Shown piece after piece: positions 1-8,674 of a DNA stretch of 64,000 nt. The notes under the pieces are model-generated. The model was not told the origin of the DNA. It worked only from the letters and a program-made list of their open reading frames with translations, and made no database searches. The stretch spans positions 992,001 to 1,056,000 of the forward strand of contig NZ_OZ034788.1 in assembly GCF_964028515.1 (NCBI RefSeq). The letters run 5' to 3'. The stretch is from Wolbachia endosymbiont (group B) of Hofmannophila pseudospretella (GTDB lineage Bacteria; Pseudomonadota; Alphaproteobacteria; Rickettsiales; Anaplasmataceae). Every line of letters starts with the position of its first letter. The stretch's first letter is position 1. Position numbers and translations under genes: made by a program.

Positions 1-59
1 TAGCTTTGCGCTATATGGAAATATGTACGGTATTTACACAAATATTCGAGTGCTATTAA

Positions 60-235
60 TAAATATGCATTGTTTATTTGGTTTTCCTCCTCTTGCCTTT
101 TTCTTGGCCTCTTCCTCTATTAAAATTTCTATTATTTTTCCAATGTTTTTCTTTTTACTCCTCTTAGTCTTCGAAGCTTCTCTTCATCAAGTTTACTTAC
201 CTGCTCAAAATTTATACCTTCTCTAATATTGCTTC
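60..235 (-). other. Decayed coding remnant; rest of 1-363 featureless
   Basis: No intact gene lies in the first 363 bases. On the minus strand, short open stretches in different frames read like the C-terminal tail of a gene: a piece reading REGINFEQVSKLDEEKLRRL, then, after a frame change, IGKIIEILIEEEAKKKARGG. This style (short helical tail, Lys/Glu rich) resembles the tails of Rpn-type PD-(D/E)XK nuclease/transposase genes common in Rickettsiales, but the catalytic domain is not present and the match is from memory only. The plus-strand 67-codon frame over it is hydrophobic antisense and is probably not a gene. Confidence 0.25.
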
Positions 236-363
236 TACTACTTGTTTCTTAAGTTATCCAAGAAGTCTATTGTCTGTCCAGATACGAGGTAGCTGCTGCC
301 ATTTAAAATATTTTATTCACCTAAAATTACATTCTACCTATTTTAAAAGTAGTTTAAAAAACT

Positions 364-1383
364 TTATAGACTGCATACAAAAGACCTAACATCTTTAGCA
401 ATGCCTTCATAAATCCTTACTAAATCCTCACTTAGTATTGAAGGATTTCCACAATCAGAAGCACTACATATTTGCGGATCTAGAGGAACTCTGCTCAAGA
501 GTTTGACTCCCAGCTCTTCAGACATTTTTTTTGCACCACCTTTTCCAAATATGTGTATTTTTGAATTATCTTGAACAAAATAGCTCATATTTTCCACAAT
601 GCCGATAATTGGCACGCTGAGCTTTGTGAACATATCATAAATTTTTTGTGCATCAACTAAAGCAAGCTCCTGTGGAGTTGAAACTATTATTGCTCCAGTT
701 AAACTAAAATTCTCCATCAGACTTAAATGTACATCGCCAGTGCCAGGCGGTGTATCAATGATTAAATATTCTATATCAGACCACCTTGTTCCCATTAGCA
801 AATTGTAAAGTGCTTTTGTGATCATAGGTCCACGCCATATTGCTGCGCGGTCCTTATCAATAAAATAGCCAATTGAAATAGTATAGAGACCATGTTTCTC
901 TATAGGCATTGCTTTACCACTCTGTATTTCTGGTTTTAATTTCTCAGTGCCCAACATTTTAGGAATCGAAGGACCATATATATCTGCATCAACTAGCGCA
1001 ACTTTATGTTTTAATTCTGCTAACGAAAGAGCTAGATTTAGTGCAACTGTCGACTTACCCACACCTCCTTTACCAGAAGCAACGACAATTATATTTTTCA
1101 CTCCTTCGATATGAAGTTTAGCTTTTTGTTGCCTAGCTTGTTTTTGACCAGTAGCAACTACAGTAACCTTTCCTACTCCCGGTATCGCCTTAACAGCTTG
1201 CTCACAATTTTTTCTTAATTCTTCATTTGGTTCAGTAACTTCAAGAGCAAAAGCAACATCTTTACCCTTAATAACAATTGAGGATACTACACCAACATTC
1301 TTACCACTTTTCTTCTCTATAACCTTTTTTAGGCTCTCTCTTACGATTTCCTCATTAACCTGTGTAAATTTTTTCCAGAACAT
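364..1383 (-). CDS. mrp: Mrp/ApbC/NBP35-family P-loop Fe-S cluster carrier ATPase
   Basis: The 339-aa protein has an N-terminal MIP18-like (DUF59) domain at about residues 8-80 and a ParA/MinD-type NTPase domain with the deviant Walker A GKGGVGKS at residues 104-111. Further family motifs are VDADIYGPSIP and IIDTPPGTGD. The family binds and transfers iron-sulfur clusters to apoproteins in the cytoplasm. The CxxC pair that binds the cluster in many homologues after ENMSYF is absent here (ENMSYFVQDNSKIHIFG). As I recall, many alphaproteobacterial Mrp proteins also lack it, so this is probably lineage-typical rather than decay. Length is normal. The gene is transcribed alone, divergent from the ankyrin-like gene that starts 80 bases away. 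Confidence 0.93.
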   Translation of the reverse strand: MFWKKFTQVNEEIVRESLKKVIEKKSGKNVGVVSSIVIKGKDVAFALEVTEPNEELRKNCEQAVKAIPGVGKVTVVATGQKQARQQKAKLHIEGVKNIIVVASGKGGVGKSTVALNLALSLAELKHKVALVDADIYGPSIPKMLGTEKLKPEIQSGKAMPIEKHGLYTISIGYFIDKDRAAIWRGPMITKALYNLLMGTRWSDIEYLIIDTPPGTGDVHLSLMENFSLTGAIIVSTPQELALVDAQKIYDMFTKLSVPIIGIVENMSYFVQDNSKIHIFGKGGAKKMSEELGVKLLSRVPLDPQICSASDCGNPSILSEDLVRIYEGIAKDVRSFVCSL

Positions 1384-1420
1384 ATGATGAAATTTTTTCT
1401 ATTGGTGTATACTAACATAG

Positions 1421-1462
1421 AATAATTAAACTGCACTGACTTTAAAGCGAGGTTACAAGAAT
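1421..1462 (+). promoter_or_regulatory. Conserved leader shared by two ankyrin-like paralogues
   Basis: The stretch from about 1421 to the start codon at 1463 is repeated almost exactly at about 2939-2980, before the dead paralogue. Both contain AATTAAACT, then a TGACTTTAAAGCGAGGTTAC block and the start ATGCTAAAT. The second copy has a clean TTGACA at 2923-2928 placed 16 bases before TAAACT (2945-2950), a plausible sigma-70 promoter. In the first copy the -35 region is weaker. GAGG about 10 bases before the ATG is the likely ribosome binding site. The block shows that gene and leader were duplicated together. Confidence 0.5.
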
Positions 1463-2824
1463 ATGCTAAATGATAACAACTTAACACAAGTACAACGAAA
1501 TTTGCATTTTAAGTTGAAAAAGGTAATATCAAATGGTGGGGGAATTAATAATATCTTGAAAGTAGCCTCAGAGAATGATTTACTAAAAGTTCTTACAATA
1601 GGATATACTACACGATTTCCAAGAGGTGGGGAACGCACTTTAACACTACTTAGCCTCGCCATATTCAAATGTAATGACGAATGCGTTAATTCTATTTTAA
1701 TACATTCTCAAAATAACGGTACACTGCAAGAGATTATTAATACTGAAAATATTATAAACTATCAAGATGGTCTGATGTACACCTTAACATCGCTTGGCTT
1801 TGCTATAAATCACAATAAGCCAAGATATATTAATGATATTTTAACAAAAGCCCAGGACAGTGGAATACTACAAGATATTCTTGCTGCTAGAAATATTGTA
1901 CAGTATTTCAATACTATGGAGTATGCTTTAACACCACTCAGTTTCTCTATATATAAAGGTAATAAAGAATGTATCAGTTCTATTTTAGAAAAAGCTCAAA
2001 ATAATGATATGCTGCAAGGCGTTTTTATTGCTGAAAATATTTTACAATTTTCAGATGGTCTGACGCATATTTTAACACCAATTAGCTTTGCCATATATGA
2101 AAATAATAAGGAATTTTGTAACTACATTTCAACAATGATTCAAAATAATGTTGTATCGCAAGATATTCTGAATAGTTGGACATACATTTTAACATTGCTT
2201 GGCCTTGCTATATATAGAAATAACAATGAATATGTTAATTCTATTTTAAGACAAGCTCAAAATAATGGTAAGCTGCAAGAAGTTCTTACTGCTAAAAATA
2301 CTTTGTATTCTCCAGATGGTTGGACGTATAGCTTAACATCACTTGGCTTTGCTATACATGAGGGTAATCATGCACATATTAATTCGATTTTAACTCATGC
2401 TCAAAATAGTGGTATATTGCAAGAAGTTCTTACTGCTAAAAATACTTTGTATTCTCCAGGTGGTTGGACGTATAGCTTAACATCACTTGGCTTTGCTATA
2501 CATGAGGGTAATCATGCACATATTAATTCGATTTTAACTCATGCTCAAAATAGTGGTATATTGCAAGATATTCTTGCTAATCACAATGCTGTAATATCTC
2601 CAACTGATCAGACGTACAGCTTAACGCCACTTGGCATCGCTATACATAAAGGTAATATTGAATGTATTAATTCTATTATAGTACGAATTAATGACATACC
2701 ACGATATATCTGTGCCACTTTTCAACCAACTGCAGCGATTAATGAAAGGAATACTAGGATTAGTAGTGCATTAGATAATGTATCTATTCCTCCTAGACTA
2801 CAAGTAAATAGAATTACTTTCTGA
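1463..2824 (+). CDS. Divergent ankyrin-like tandem-repeat protein
   Basis: The 453-aa protein is built almost entirely from about eight copies of a 46-50-residue unit with the pattern (Y)xLTxLGFAIxxxN, then INSILxxAQNxGxLQxILxAxN. The first part (T-L-xx-LG-x-AI) resembles the TPLHxA turn-helix of ankyrin repeats, but the units are longer than the canonical 33 residues and contain a second helix-rich half. No signal peptide or membrane segment is visible. Ankyrin-type proteins of intracellular Rickettsiales are often host-directed, so a secreted or scaffold role is possible but unproven. Two units are nearly identical at DNA level (2275-2562), showing recent expansion. A decayed paralogue follows downstream. 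I do not recognise a named gene. Confidence 0.8.
   Translation: MLNDNNLTQVQRNLHFKLKKVISNGGGINNILKVASENDLLKVLTIGYTTRFPRGGERTLTLLSLAIFKCNDECVNSILIHSQNNGTLQEIINTENIINYQDGLMYTLTSLGFAINHNKPRYINDILTKAQDSGILQDILAARNIVQYFNTMEYALTPLSFSIYKGNKECISSILEKAQNNDMLQGVFIAENILQFSDGLTHILTPISFAIYENNKEFCNYISTMIQNNVVSQDILNSWTYILTLLGLAIYRNNNEYVNSILRQAQNNGKLQEVLTAKNTLYSPDGWTYSLTSLGFAIHEGNHAHINSILTHAQNSGILQEVLTAKNTLYSPGGWTYSLTSLGFAIHEGNHAHINSILTHAQNSGILQDILANHNAVISPTDQTYSLTPLGIAIHKGNIECINSIIVRINDIPRYICATFQPTAAINERNTRISSALDNVSIPPRLQVNRITF
2275..2562 (+). repeat. Near-perfect 144-bp tandem duplication inside the ankyrin-like gene
   Basis: The segments 2275-2418 and 2419-2562 are the same 144 bases (48 codons). I see essentially one difference in the shared core, GATGGT against GGTGGT, plus divergence at the outer edges. 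The period keeps the reading frame, so the duplication adds exactly one repeat unit to the protein. The identity is far higher than between the other units, which implies recent slippage or unequal recombination. Confidence 0.85.
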
Positions 2825-2980
2825 TTACCTTGTCCTTCCTGAACGCTCAGGTTCATAAGGAACTTTTTGCACAGAGGTTACTTCTACTCATCAAAAATCC
2901 TTTAATATCACTCTGGTGTATATTGACACATTAATTTTAATAATTAAACTACATTGACTTTAAAGCGAGGTTACAAAAAT

Positions 2981-3838
2981 ATGCTAAATCATCAAAATTT
3001 AACATGAAAACAAAAAGATTTGTATTTTTAGCTAAAAAGATCCATATGGAATGGAAGGAGCATCAGTAATATCTTGAAAGCAGCTTCAAGAAATGATTTA
3101 CTAAAAGTTCTATATCACTTGATATACTACACGATTTCCAACAGATGGAGGACGCACTTTAACACTGCTTAGCCTAGCTATACATAGAGACAATAATGAA
3201 TGTGTTAATTCTATTTTAGAACAAGCTCAAAACAATGGTATACTACAAGATATTCTTACTACTGCAAATATTATAAACTATCAAAATGGTTTGATGTACA
3301 CCTTAACATCGCTTGGCTTTGCCATACATCATAATAAGGGAAGGTATATTAATGTTATTTTAACAAAAGCCCAAGAAAATGGTATATTACAAGATATTCT
3401 TGCTTCTAGAAATATTGTACAGTATTTAAATATTATAGCGTATACTTTAACGCCACTTAACTTTGCTATATATAAAGGCAATAACGAATGTATCAATTCT
3501 ATTTTAATACGAGTTCAAAATAGTGATACACTACGAAATATCCTTACTTCTAAAGATATTGTGCAGCTTCCAGGCGTGACGTATGTCATTAAACCATTTG
3601 CCTTTGCTATATATAAAGGTAATAATGAATGTGTCAATTCTATTTTAATACGAGCTAAAAATAGTAGCATGCTACAAGGTGCATTTACTGAACTGTACTG
3701 TTTCCATATGGTAGATATACTTTGAATGCTTGTGAGCTAGCTGTAGTTGTTAATGAGAACAATGCTAGTATTAGGACTGCATTAGATAATGTATCTATTT
3801 CTTCTAGGTATGTTAGAGAAAATAGCAAAGTTAATTAA
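2981..3838 (+). pseudogene. Decayed tandem paralogue of the ankyrin-like gene
   Basis: The start region copies the 1463 gene (ATGCTAAAT after the same leader), but the ninth codon is TGA, and later frames shift more than once. Recognisable units persist: an open stretch at 3291-3725 carries the YTLTSLGFAI and INSILIRVQNS patterns. After a frame change near 3720, the C-terminal end (ALDNVSI followed by a short tail, stop at 3836-3838) matches the end of the intact gene. It is a shorter relative with about five units, broken in several places. A fragment could still be translated from an internal start, but nothing points to that. Confidence 0.8.
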
Positions 3839-3891
3839 TTTCTTAAGTAACTCTTTCTTGCAAGTACTACTTTTTTATGTATCTGTTCAGG

Positions 3892-4375
3892 CAATGGCGT
3901 TAACTTAAGAGAATAAATTAGCAAGCTCTCCTAAAGACATTATGGCGTTTAGGCTTATCTACTTTATTGCGGCTATACAATCTTCACGTTAACTTTAGTG
4001 CGTATTTTAAAAAGGGTTTGAAAGTTTTTTGGTGCTAATAAGCACCTGATAAAGTTTCTGTCTCATTACACCAAATAAAACTGAAAAATTTAAACGATAC
4101 TCAGCAATTTGATCTGGGTTCCAAGGTTCTTGTGCATCACACATATGAAGTATTGCACATGACCAAGTTTGCACAAAATTCTTGTTTCTAAATTTATCCC
4201 AGAAAAATTCTCTAATTCTGCTTCTACTTTGAGTCGTTTATAGCACTCCTCTATGTGACACCTTAATAGATAAGCTTTACTGATATCTTCTTTATTGAAA
4301 TAAAATAGAAACCAAAGGTCCTATTTTTTACAGTATTTTACTCCTTAACATCTTTCCTTAAGTTGACGCCATTGG
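3892..4375 (-). mobile_element. IS4-family insertion sequence remnant
   Basis: The ends form an inverted repeat: 3892-3910 reads CAATGGCGTTAACTTAAGA, and the complement of 4357-4375 matches it with two differences. Between them, the minus strand still encodes a piece of transposase C-terminus reading YLLRCHIEECYKRLKVEAEL followed by ENFSG. This fits the IS4 signature Y-(2)-R-(3)-E-(6)-K that holds the catalytic glutamate. Only about 480 bases remain, far less than a full element, and the frame breaks on both sides. It is a dead internal-deletion derivative. Confidence 0.65.
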
Positions 4376-4687
4376 GCTTTGTTGCATCGCTATCTACGGT
4401 GGATAAAAGATAAAAATGTTGAATATCAATAGCTTATTATTCTAGCATTTATAGTAAGGACAGTCAGTAAATATCTAAATTTAAGTAAAAGAAGTTTTAC
4501 TATCATTCACTAATCTAGCTAGAATTCAAGAATTTCAATGCTTTAGCTATTTTAAGTAGAATTAAATTTACTAGTACAAACAATAAATTACTATTCTTAA
4601 ATTTGATCGGATTGATTGCAAAAAATAAGATTTTCAATAAGTTGCTTGTATAGTTAGCCTTTTATAGATAGTGATGCAACAAAGCCC
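4374..4687. mobile_element. MITE-like non-coding element with terminal inverted repeats
   Basis: The left end GGGCTTTGTTGCATCGCTAT (4374 onward) is matched by the complement of the right end, which finishes at 4687, over about 23 bases with one clear mismatch. The 314-bp interior has no open frame of note. The terminal sequence resembles ends of IS5/IS903-type elements from memory, so this may be a non-autonomous derivative or a deleted IS. I could not see a clear target duplication. The left end abuts the IS4 remnant with a 2-base overlap. From 3839 to 4809 there is nothing else that I recognise. Confidence 0.5.
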
Positions 4688-4809
4688 GCTGAAATCTAGT
4701 TCATATTATATATTTATCTGATAAGTTCCATGTATGTGTAATTTATTTAAATTGACTTCTTATCATATAATTAAATATATTATTGAAAATTAAAGGTAAG
4801 GTTGTGGCA

Positions 4810-5553
4810 ATGGAAATTTCAAATTGGCACGAATTATTGAGTTTAGTTAATGTTGACAAAGATTTAAGCAAAGATAACGTAATTGAAAAAATACAAAATG
4901 AGCTGAAAAGATATTCAAAGGAATATGAAAAGTGGGAAAAGTCTGGCTTTGATATAAATTATGTGTTTAAAGATGGTGAAAAAGTGACTCTTTTGCATTT
5001 AGCTGCTTTCTGTAACCTAGAAAATATAGTGAACGCTCTCATAGAAAAAGGTGCAAATGTTAATGAAAAAGGTGCAGGAGGAAAGACTCCTTTATGTGGT
5101 GCTGTTTTATGTGACAACATGGTCATGGTAGATGCTCTAATAAAAGAAGGTGCCGATGTTAATGTAGTAGATATATTGAGAAGGGCTCCTTTACATTGGG
5201 CTGCTTTACGTGGCAATATGGTCATGGTAGATGCTCTAATAAAAAAAGGTGCCGATGTTAATTCAGTAGATATATGGGGAGAGACTCCTTTACACTATCT
5301 TAATCGTTCAGCAATTAAGAAAGGGTGGATTGCCGGTGGAGTAACTGCATTATTAGGTACTGCTATATCTATAGCACTTTTTACAGCCGGAGCAATTACA
5401 GCTGAGTTAATACCTATAGTTATAGCAGTAGTTGCAATTACAGCAACAGCACTAATAGTTGGCAATGCTATATATAAATTGTCAAAGCCTGATACTCAAG
5501 TTGATAAACCAATCTTAGCACAAGAAACTGCTAGCAATAGTAGGGTTACCTAG
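4810..5553 (+). CDS. Ankyrin repeat protein with C-terminal membrane hairpin
   Basis: I start at ATG 4810, which has AAGG about 9 bases upstream, rather than TTG 4783. The 247-aa product begins MEISNWHELLSLV. A short helical region is followed by about three and a half classical ankyrin repeats (TLLHLAAFCN, TPLCGAVLCDN, APLHWAALRGN, TPLHYLNR), with N-terminal helices ending in GADVN turns. Then come two hydrophobic segments, roughly WIAGGVTALLGTAISIALF and a second Ala/Ile/Val-rich one, and a short polar tail. The likely topology is an ankyrin head anchored by a C-terminal hairpin. Such proteins in Rickettsiales are candidates for effectors acting at membranes. The partner is unknown. Confidence 0.8.
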   Translation: MEISNWHELLSLVNVDKDLSKDNVIEKIQNELKRYSKEYEKWEKSGFDINYVFKDGEKVTLLHLAAFCNLENIVNALIEKGANVNEKGAGGKTPLCGAVLCDNMVMVDALIKEGADVNVVDILRRAPLHWAALRGNMVMVDALIKKGADVNSVDIWGETPLHYLNRSAIKKGWIAGGVTALLGTAISIALFTAGAITAELIPIVIAVVAITATALIVGNAIYKLSKPDTQVDKPILAQETASNSRVT

Positions 5554-5655
5554 CGATTCTGCCACAGTGTCAGCTGTTTCAATGATATCCATTTGTCCCT
5601 ATAATTGTCTTTTCTCGCCTACCTTACTTTACCACTCTGCTGAACAGAGACAAAT

Positions 5656-6918
5656 TTACTTTCTTACTTCACCCACCATAACTCTAATATGACGTTTCTT
5701 TCCTGCAGATAATTTGATAAATGGCTGACCTTTAAAGCTTTCAGAGTTTATTATATAGTTAATATCATTTATAGTATTATCATTAACTTTACATCCATTT
5801 CCCTGTATTAAACGCTTTGCTGCACCTTTTGAAGGTTCAAAACCGGTGTCATGCAGCAAGTCTATCAGGAGTATGCCATTTGTAACTTGTTCTCTTGTGA
5901 TAGTGTAACCAGAAAGCAATGAACTGTCTTGATTTTCAAAAGCAGAGATTGCAGTAAGTCGTGCAATTTCTGCTTCTTTATCACCATGACATATTCTTGT
6001 TACCTCTGTTGCCAAGACCTTTTTTGCTTCATTTATTTCTTGATCCTTCAAGGACTCTAATTTTTTAATTTCATCAATTGGTAAATCAGTAAAAAGTCTC
6101 AAGAAATGACCAACATCTTGATCATCAACATCGCGAAAATATTGCCAGTAGTCATAAGAATTTAGCATACTGCCATCAAGCCATACTGCCCCACTTTCAG
6201 TTTTGCCCATCTTTTTTCCTTGTGCGTTTAATAAAAGAGGTGTGGTAAGACCAAACAGCTCAGGTAAATTTAACTTTTTGCCAAGTTCAATTCCGTTTAC
6301 TATATTTCCCCATTGGTCCGACCCTCCAATTTGCAGACAACAGCCATATTTTTTATTCAACTCGACAAAATCATAGGCTTGTAACAACATGTAATTAAAC
6401 TCGAGAAAGCTTAGATTTTGCTCCCTATCTAGCCTAATTTTCACACTATCAAAGCCTAACATGCGATTTACAGAAAAATGTGTCCCTATATCACGCAAAA
6501 AGTCTATATATTTTATGTTATCTAACCAATCTGCGTTGTTTACTATGATTGCACCAGTTTTTCCATAATCGAAAGATATCATCTTCTCGAGGGTTTTCTT
6601 TATACCAAGTATATTTTGATTGATATCTTCTATCGGCAAGACGCTTCTTGCTTTGTCTTTACCAGATGGGTCACCAATTTTTGTTGTGCCACCTCCAAGT
6701 AGAACTATTGGCTTATAACCGAATTTTTGTAGGTGACGGAGCATCATGATTTGAATGAGACTGCCAATATGCAAACTTGGTGCCGTACAATCAAACCCAA
6801 TGTATGCAATTATATAATTATCTTGTGATAATAGCTGGTCTAACCTATCAATGTTTGTACATTGATATAGGTATCCTCTTTCTTGAATGAAGTTTAAAAA
6901 CTCGGATTTATGTTTCAT
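5656..6918 (-). CDS. tyrS: Tyrosyl-tRNA synthetase
   Basis: The 420-aa class I aminoacyl-tRNA synthetase charges tRNA-Tyr with tyrosine. The HIGH motif appears as HIGS at residues 50-53 in the context DCTAPSLHIGSL. The second signature is KKMGKTESGAVWL near residue 233, corresponding to the KFGKT form of bacterial TyrRS. Tyrosine-pocket elements such as the QIGGSDQWGNI segment are present. A C-terminal S4-type RNA-binding domain (GAAKRLIQGNGCKVND) closes the protein. Length is normal. The start codon lies beside a palindromic repeat that fills the space to rsfS. Confidence 0.95.
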   Translation of the reverse strand: MKHKSEFLNFIQERGYLYQCTNIDRLDQLLSQDNYIIAYIGFDCTAPSLHIGSLIQIMMLRHLQKFGYKPIVLLGGGTTKIGDPSGKDKARSVLPIEDINQNILGIKKTLEKMISFDYGKTGAIIVNNADWLDNIKYIDFLRDIGTHFSVNRMLGFDSVKIRLDREQNLSFLEFNYMLLQAYDFVELNKKYGCCLQIGGSDQWGNIVNGIELGKKLNLPELFGLTTPLLLNAQGKKMGKTESGAVWLDGSMLNSYDYWQYFRDVDDQDVGHFLRLFTDLPIDEIKKLESLKDQEINEAKKVLATEVTRICHGDKEAEIARLTAISAFENQDSSLLSGYTITREQVTNGILLIDLLHDTGFEPSKGAAKRLIQGNGCKVNDNTINDINYIINSESFKGQPFIKLSAGKKRHIRVMVGEVRK

Positions 6919-6959
6919 AATATGTTATTTTGTGTGTAAACGGTGTTGTTAACGATGGC

Positions 6960-7077
6960 GTCATTCCAGTGCTTGACGCTGGAATCCAGTTTATTATGAA
7001 ATTTCATCAAAAATGTTGTATAGTGTGCTCGTTTATGATTAAGTTTTCTAGATTCCAGTGTCAAGCACTGGAATGAC
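6960..7077. repeat. Palindromic repeat element, about 118 bp
   Basis: The left arm 6960-6986 (GTCATTCCAGTGCTTGACGC and on) is the inverted complement of the right arm 7051-7077 (ending AGCACTGGAATGAC), with one or two mismatches. The interior contains a CATCAAAAATGTTGTATAGTGT stretch that recurs, slightly changed, in the complement of about 41680-41705. This marks one repeat family. It sits between tyrS and rsfS. The 63-codon frame covering it is a by-product of the repeat. Confidence 0.75.
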
Positions 7078-7148
7078 ACCACCAACTTCATAAGAGTTGC
7101 CTTCAAAACTACAACATTTGAGCAATTGTATAACAGCTACCTGAATAA

Positions 7149-7466
7149 TCAATTCCATAACTCTTCTATCTTATAATATTCTCTTACTTCTGGCCTGAAT
7201 AGGTGAACCATTATACCTTGAAAATTCACAATCACCCAGTTACCTTCATCCATACCTTCTACATCTATTTTATCGTATTGCTTGAGATTTTTCATCACGT
7301 GCTCAGCTAATGCTTTTACATGGCGGCTCGAATCACCGGATGCAATGATCATATATTTTGCAATGACAGTTTTATTCTGCAAATCAAAAGTAACTATATC
7401 TTGACCTTTGTTTTGATCTATTAAATCTACAATTGTATTTTTTATTGATTCTGTATCACCATTCAT
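7149..7466 (-). CDS. rsfS: Ribosomal silencing factor RsfS (Iojap/YbeB family)
   Basis: The 105-aa protein matches the RsfS/Iojap family: IVDLIDQNKGQDIVTFDLQ, then IIASGDSSRHVKALAEHVM, EGMDEGNWVIVNFQGIMVHL and FRPEVREYYKIEELW. The family binds L14 on the large ribosomal subunit and blocks joining of the subunits when nutrients are short. Length is typical. It reads away from the plus-strand kinase gene that starts 128 bases beyond it. Confidence 0.93.
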   Translation of the reverse strand: MNGDTESIKNTIVDLIDQNKGQDIVTFDLQNKTVIAKYMIIASGDSSRHVKALAEHVMKNLKQYDKIDVEGMDEGNWVIVNFQGIMVHLFRPEVREYYKIEELWN

Positions 7467-7593
7467 TATTCTAAATTATATAATTTATCTGTAATTATAC
7501 ACTCAAAATTTCTGAATATGAATTATTTTGATATGCTTCTAGTGTAACGTTTATAATACATATATTTGTAATATATGATAGTTTTCTGATGGT

Positions 7594-8193
7594 ATGATCA
7601 TTTACTTAATCGGATTTCCAGGTAGTGGCAAACTTACGATTGCAAAAGAGCTGTGTAATATTATTGATGGGGTGATAGTAGACAATAACCTGTTTAATAA
7701 TATTATATTTGATATGATTGACTTCAGAAATGCTGAGGTTACAAGTGAAATATGGGAAAAAATTTTTGTGATTAGAGAGAATATGTTAGCAATATTGGAA
7801 AAACACCATATAGAATCAAAGCATTATATATTTACAAACGAATTGATAAAAGGTGATTACTATGATCAAAGAGTATACAAATCAGTGGTGAATTTAAGTA
7901 AAAAAATGAATGTGGAGATTCTCCCTGTGGTGTTATATTGTAATAGTGGAGAACTAGTAAAGCGCGTTCAATCAAAGGGAAGAGAGCAGGAGAGAAAAAT
8001 TACTGATTCAGATTTTGCTATGAGAAGAATTAAAGAAAAGAAACTATTTGTGCCTCAAGGTTCACTTAAAATTGATAACTCAAACTTAAGCGCAAAAGAA
8101 GTTGCAAAAAAAATTGTTGAAAAAATGAATAGTAAAAAAGTAGTTGGAACTTCTATGATAGATAATTTAGCAGCAGAGAGCATTTGTGATTAG
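7594..8193 (+). CDS. P-loop kinase-like protein of unknown substrate
   Basis: The 199-aa protein begins MIIYLIGFPGSGKLT, a Walker A of the small kinase type (AAA_33, shikimate or gluconate kinase-like), except that Leu replaces the usual Ser/Thr after the lysine. The middle has a hydrophobic strand ending in PVVLYC, then a Glu/Lys-rich RVQSKGREQERKI segment resembling a lid. The C-terminus is lysine-rich. The substrate cannot be deduced; phosphotransferase activity is a family inference. Its stop overlaps the start of rppH by 8 bases, so kinase, rppH and tatD form a tight operon. Confidence 0.7.
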   Translation: MIIYLIGFPGSGKLTIAKELCNIIDGVIVDNNLFNNIIFDMIDFRNAEVTSEIWEKIFVIRENMLAILEKHHIESKHYIFTNELIKGDYYDQRVYKSVVNLSKKMNVEILPVVLYCNSGELVKRVQSKGREQERKITDSDFAMRRIKEKKLFVPQGSLKIDNSNLSAKEVAKKIVEKMNSKKVVGTSMIDNLAAESICD

Positions 8194-8674
8194 TGAAGAG
8201 AAAGAGTATCGCCCTTGTGTTGGCATAATGTTATTTAACAAACAAGGAAATATTTTTATTGGAAAACGCTTTGATAGTGACTCTTATTGGCAGATGCCAC
8301 AAGGTGGAATTGATGATGGTGAAGAGCTAGAGCAGGCAGCGCTACGTGAGCTATTGGAGGAAGCTGGTACTGATAAAGCAGAAGTTGTGGCCCAAAATAA
8401 AGATTGGATATACTACAACTTACCTGAGGAAGTTATACCAACATGCTGGAATGGGAAGTATTCTGGCCAAAAGCAAAGGTGGTTCTTAATGAAATTTTGT
8501 GGGAAGGATAAGGATATTAATATTAACTATACTGATCATCCAGAGTTCAAAGAGTGGCGTTGGCAAAATGTAGATGATTTGGTAGCCAGTGCCATACCGT
8601 TCAAAAAAGAAGTTTATAAAAAAGTGATAGAAGAGTTTTCTTCTATCATAAAAGGATCTATTTATGATAATTGA
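8186..8674 (+). CDS. rppH: RNA pyrophosphohydrolase RppH (Nudix)
   Basis: The 162-aa Nudix hydrolase starts at GTG inside the end of the kinase gene. The Nudix box GX5EX7REUXEEXGU is complete at residues 40-62. The N-terminus YRPCVGIMLFNKQGNIFIGKR and the WQMPQGG context are typical of RppH/NudH, which removes pyrophosphate from the 5' end of mRNA and so triggers decay. The C-terminal FKEWRWQNVDDL and PFKKEVYKKVIEEF segments also fit RppH. It overlaps tatD by 11 bases. Confidence 0.93.
   Translation: MISEEKEYRPCVGIMLFNKQGNIFIGKRFDSDSYWQMPQGGIDDGEELEQAALRELLEEAGTDKAEVVAQNKDWIYYNLPEEVIPTCWNGKYSGQKQRWFLMKFCGKDKDININYTDHPEFKEWRWQNVDDLVASAIPFKKEVYKKVIEEFSSIIKGSIYDN

Noticed and set aside
600..1380. 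Loss of the CxxC motif as a sign of Mrp decay
   Set aside because: Alphaproteobacterial Mrp proteins often lack this pair, and the rest of the gene is intact.
6915..7106. 63-codon minus-strand frame between tyrS and rsfS
   Set aside because: It consists almost entirely of the palindromic repeat and has no protein-like pattern outside it.
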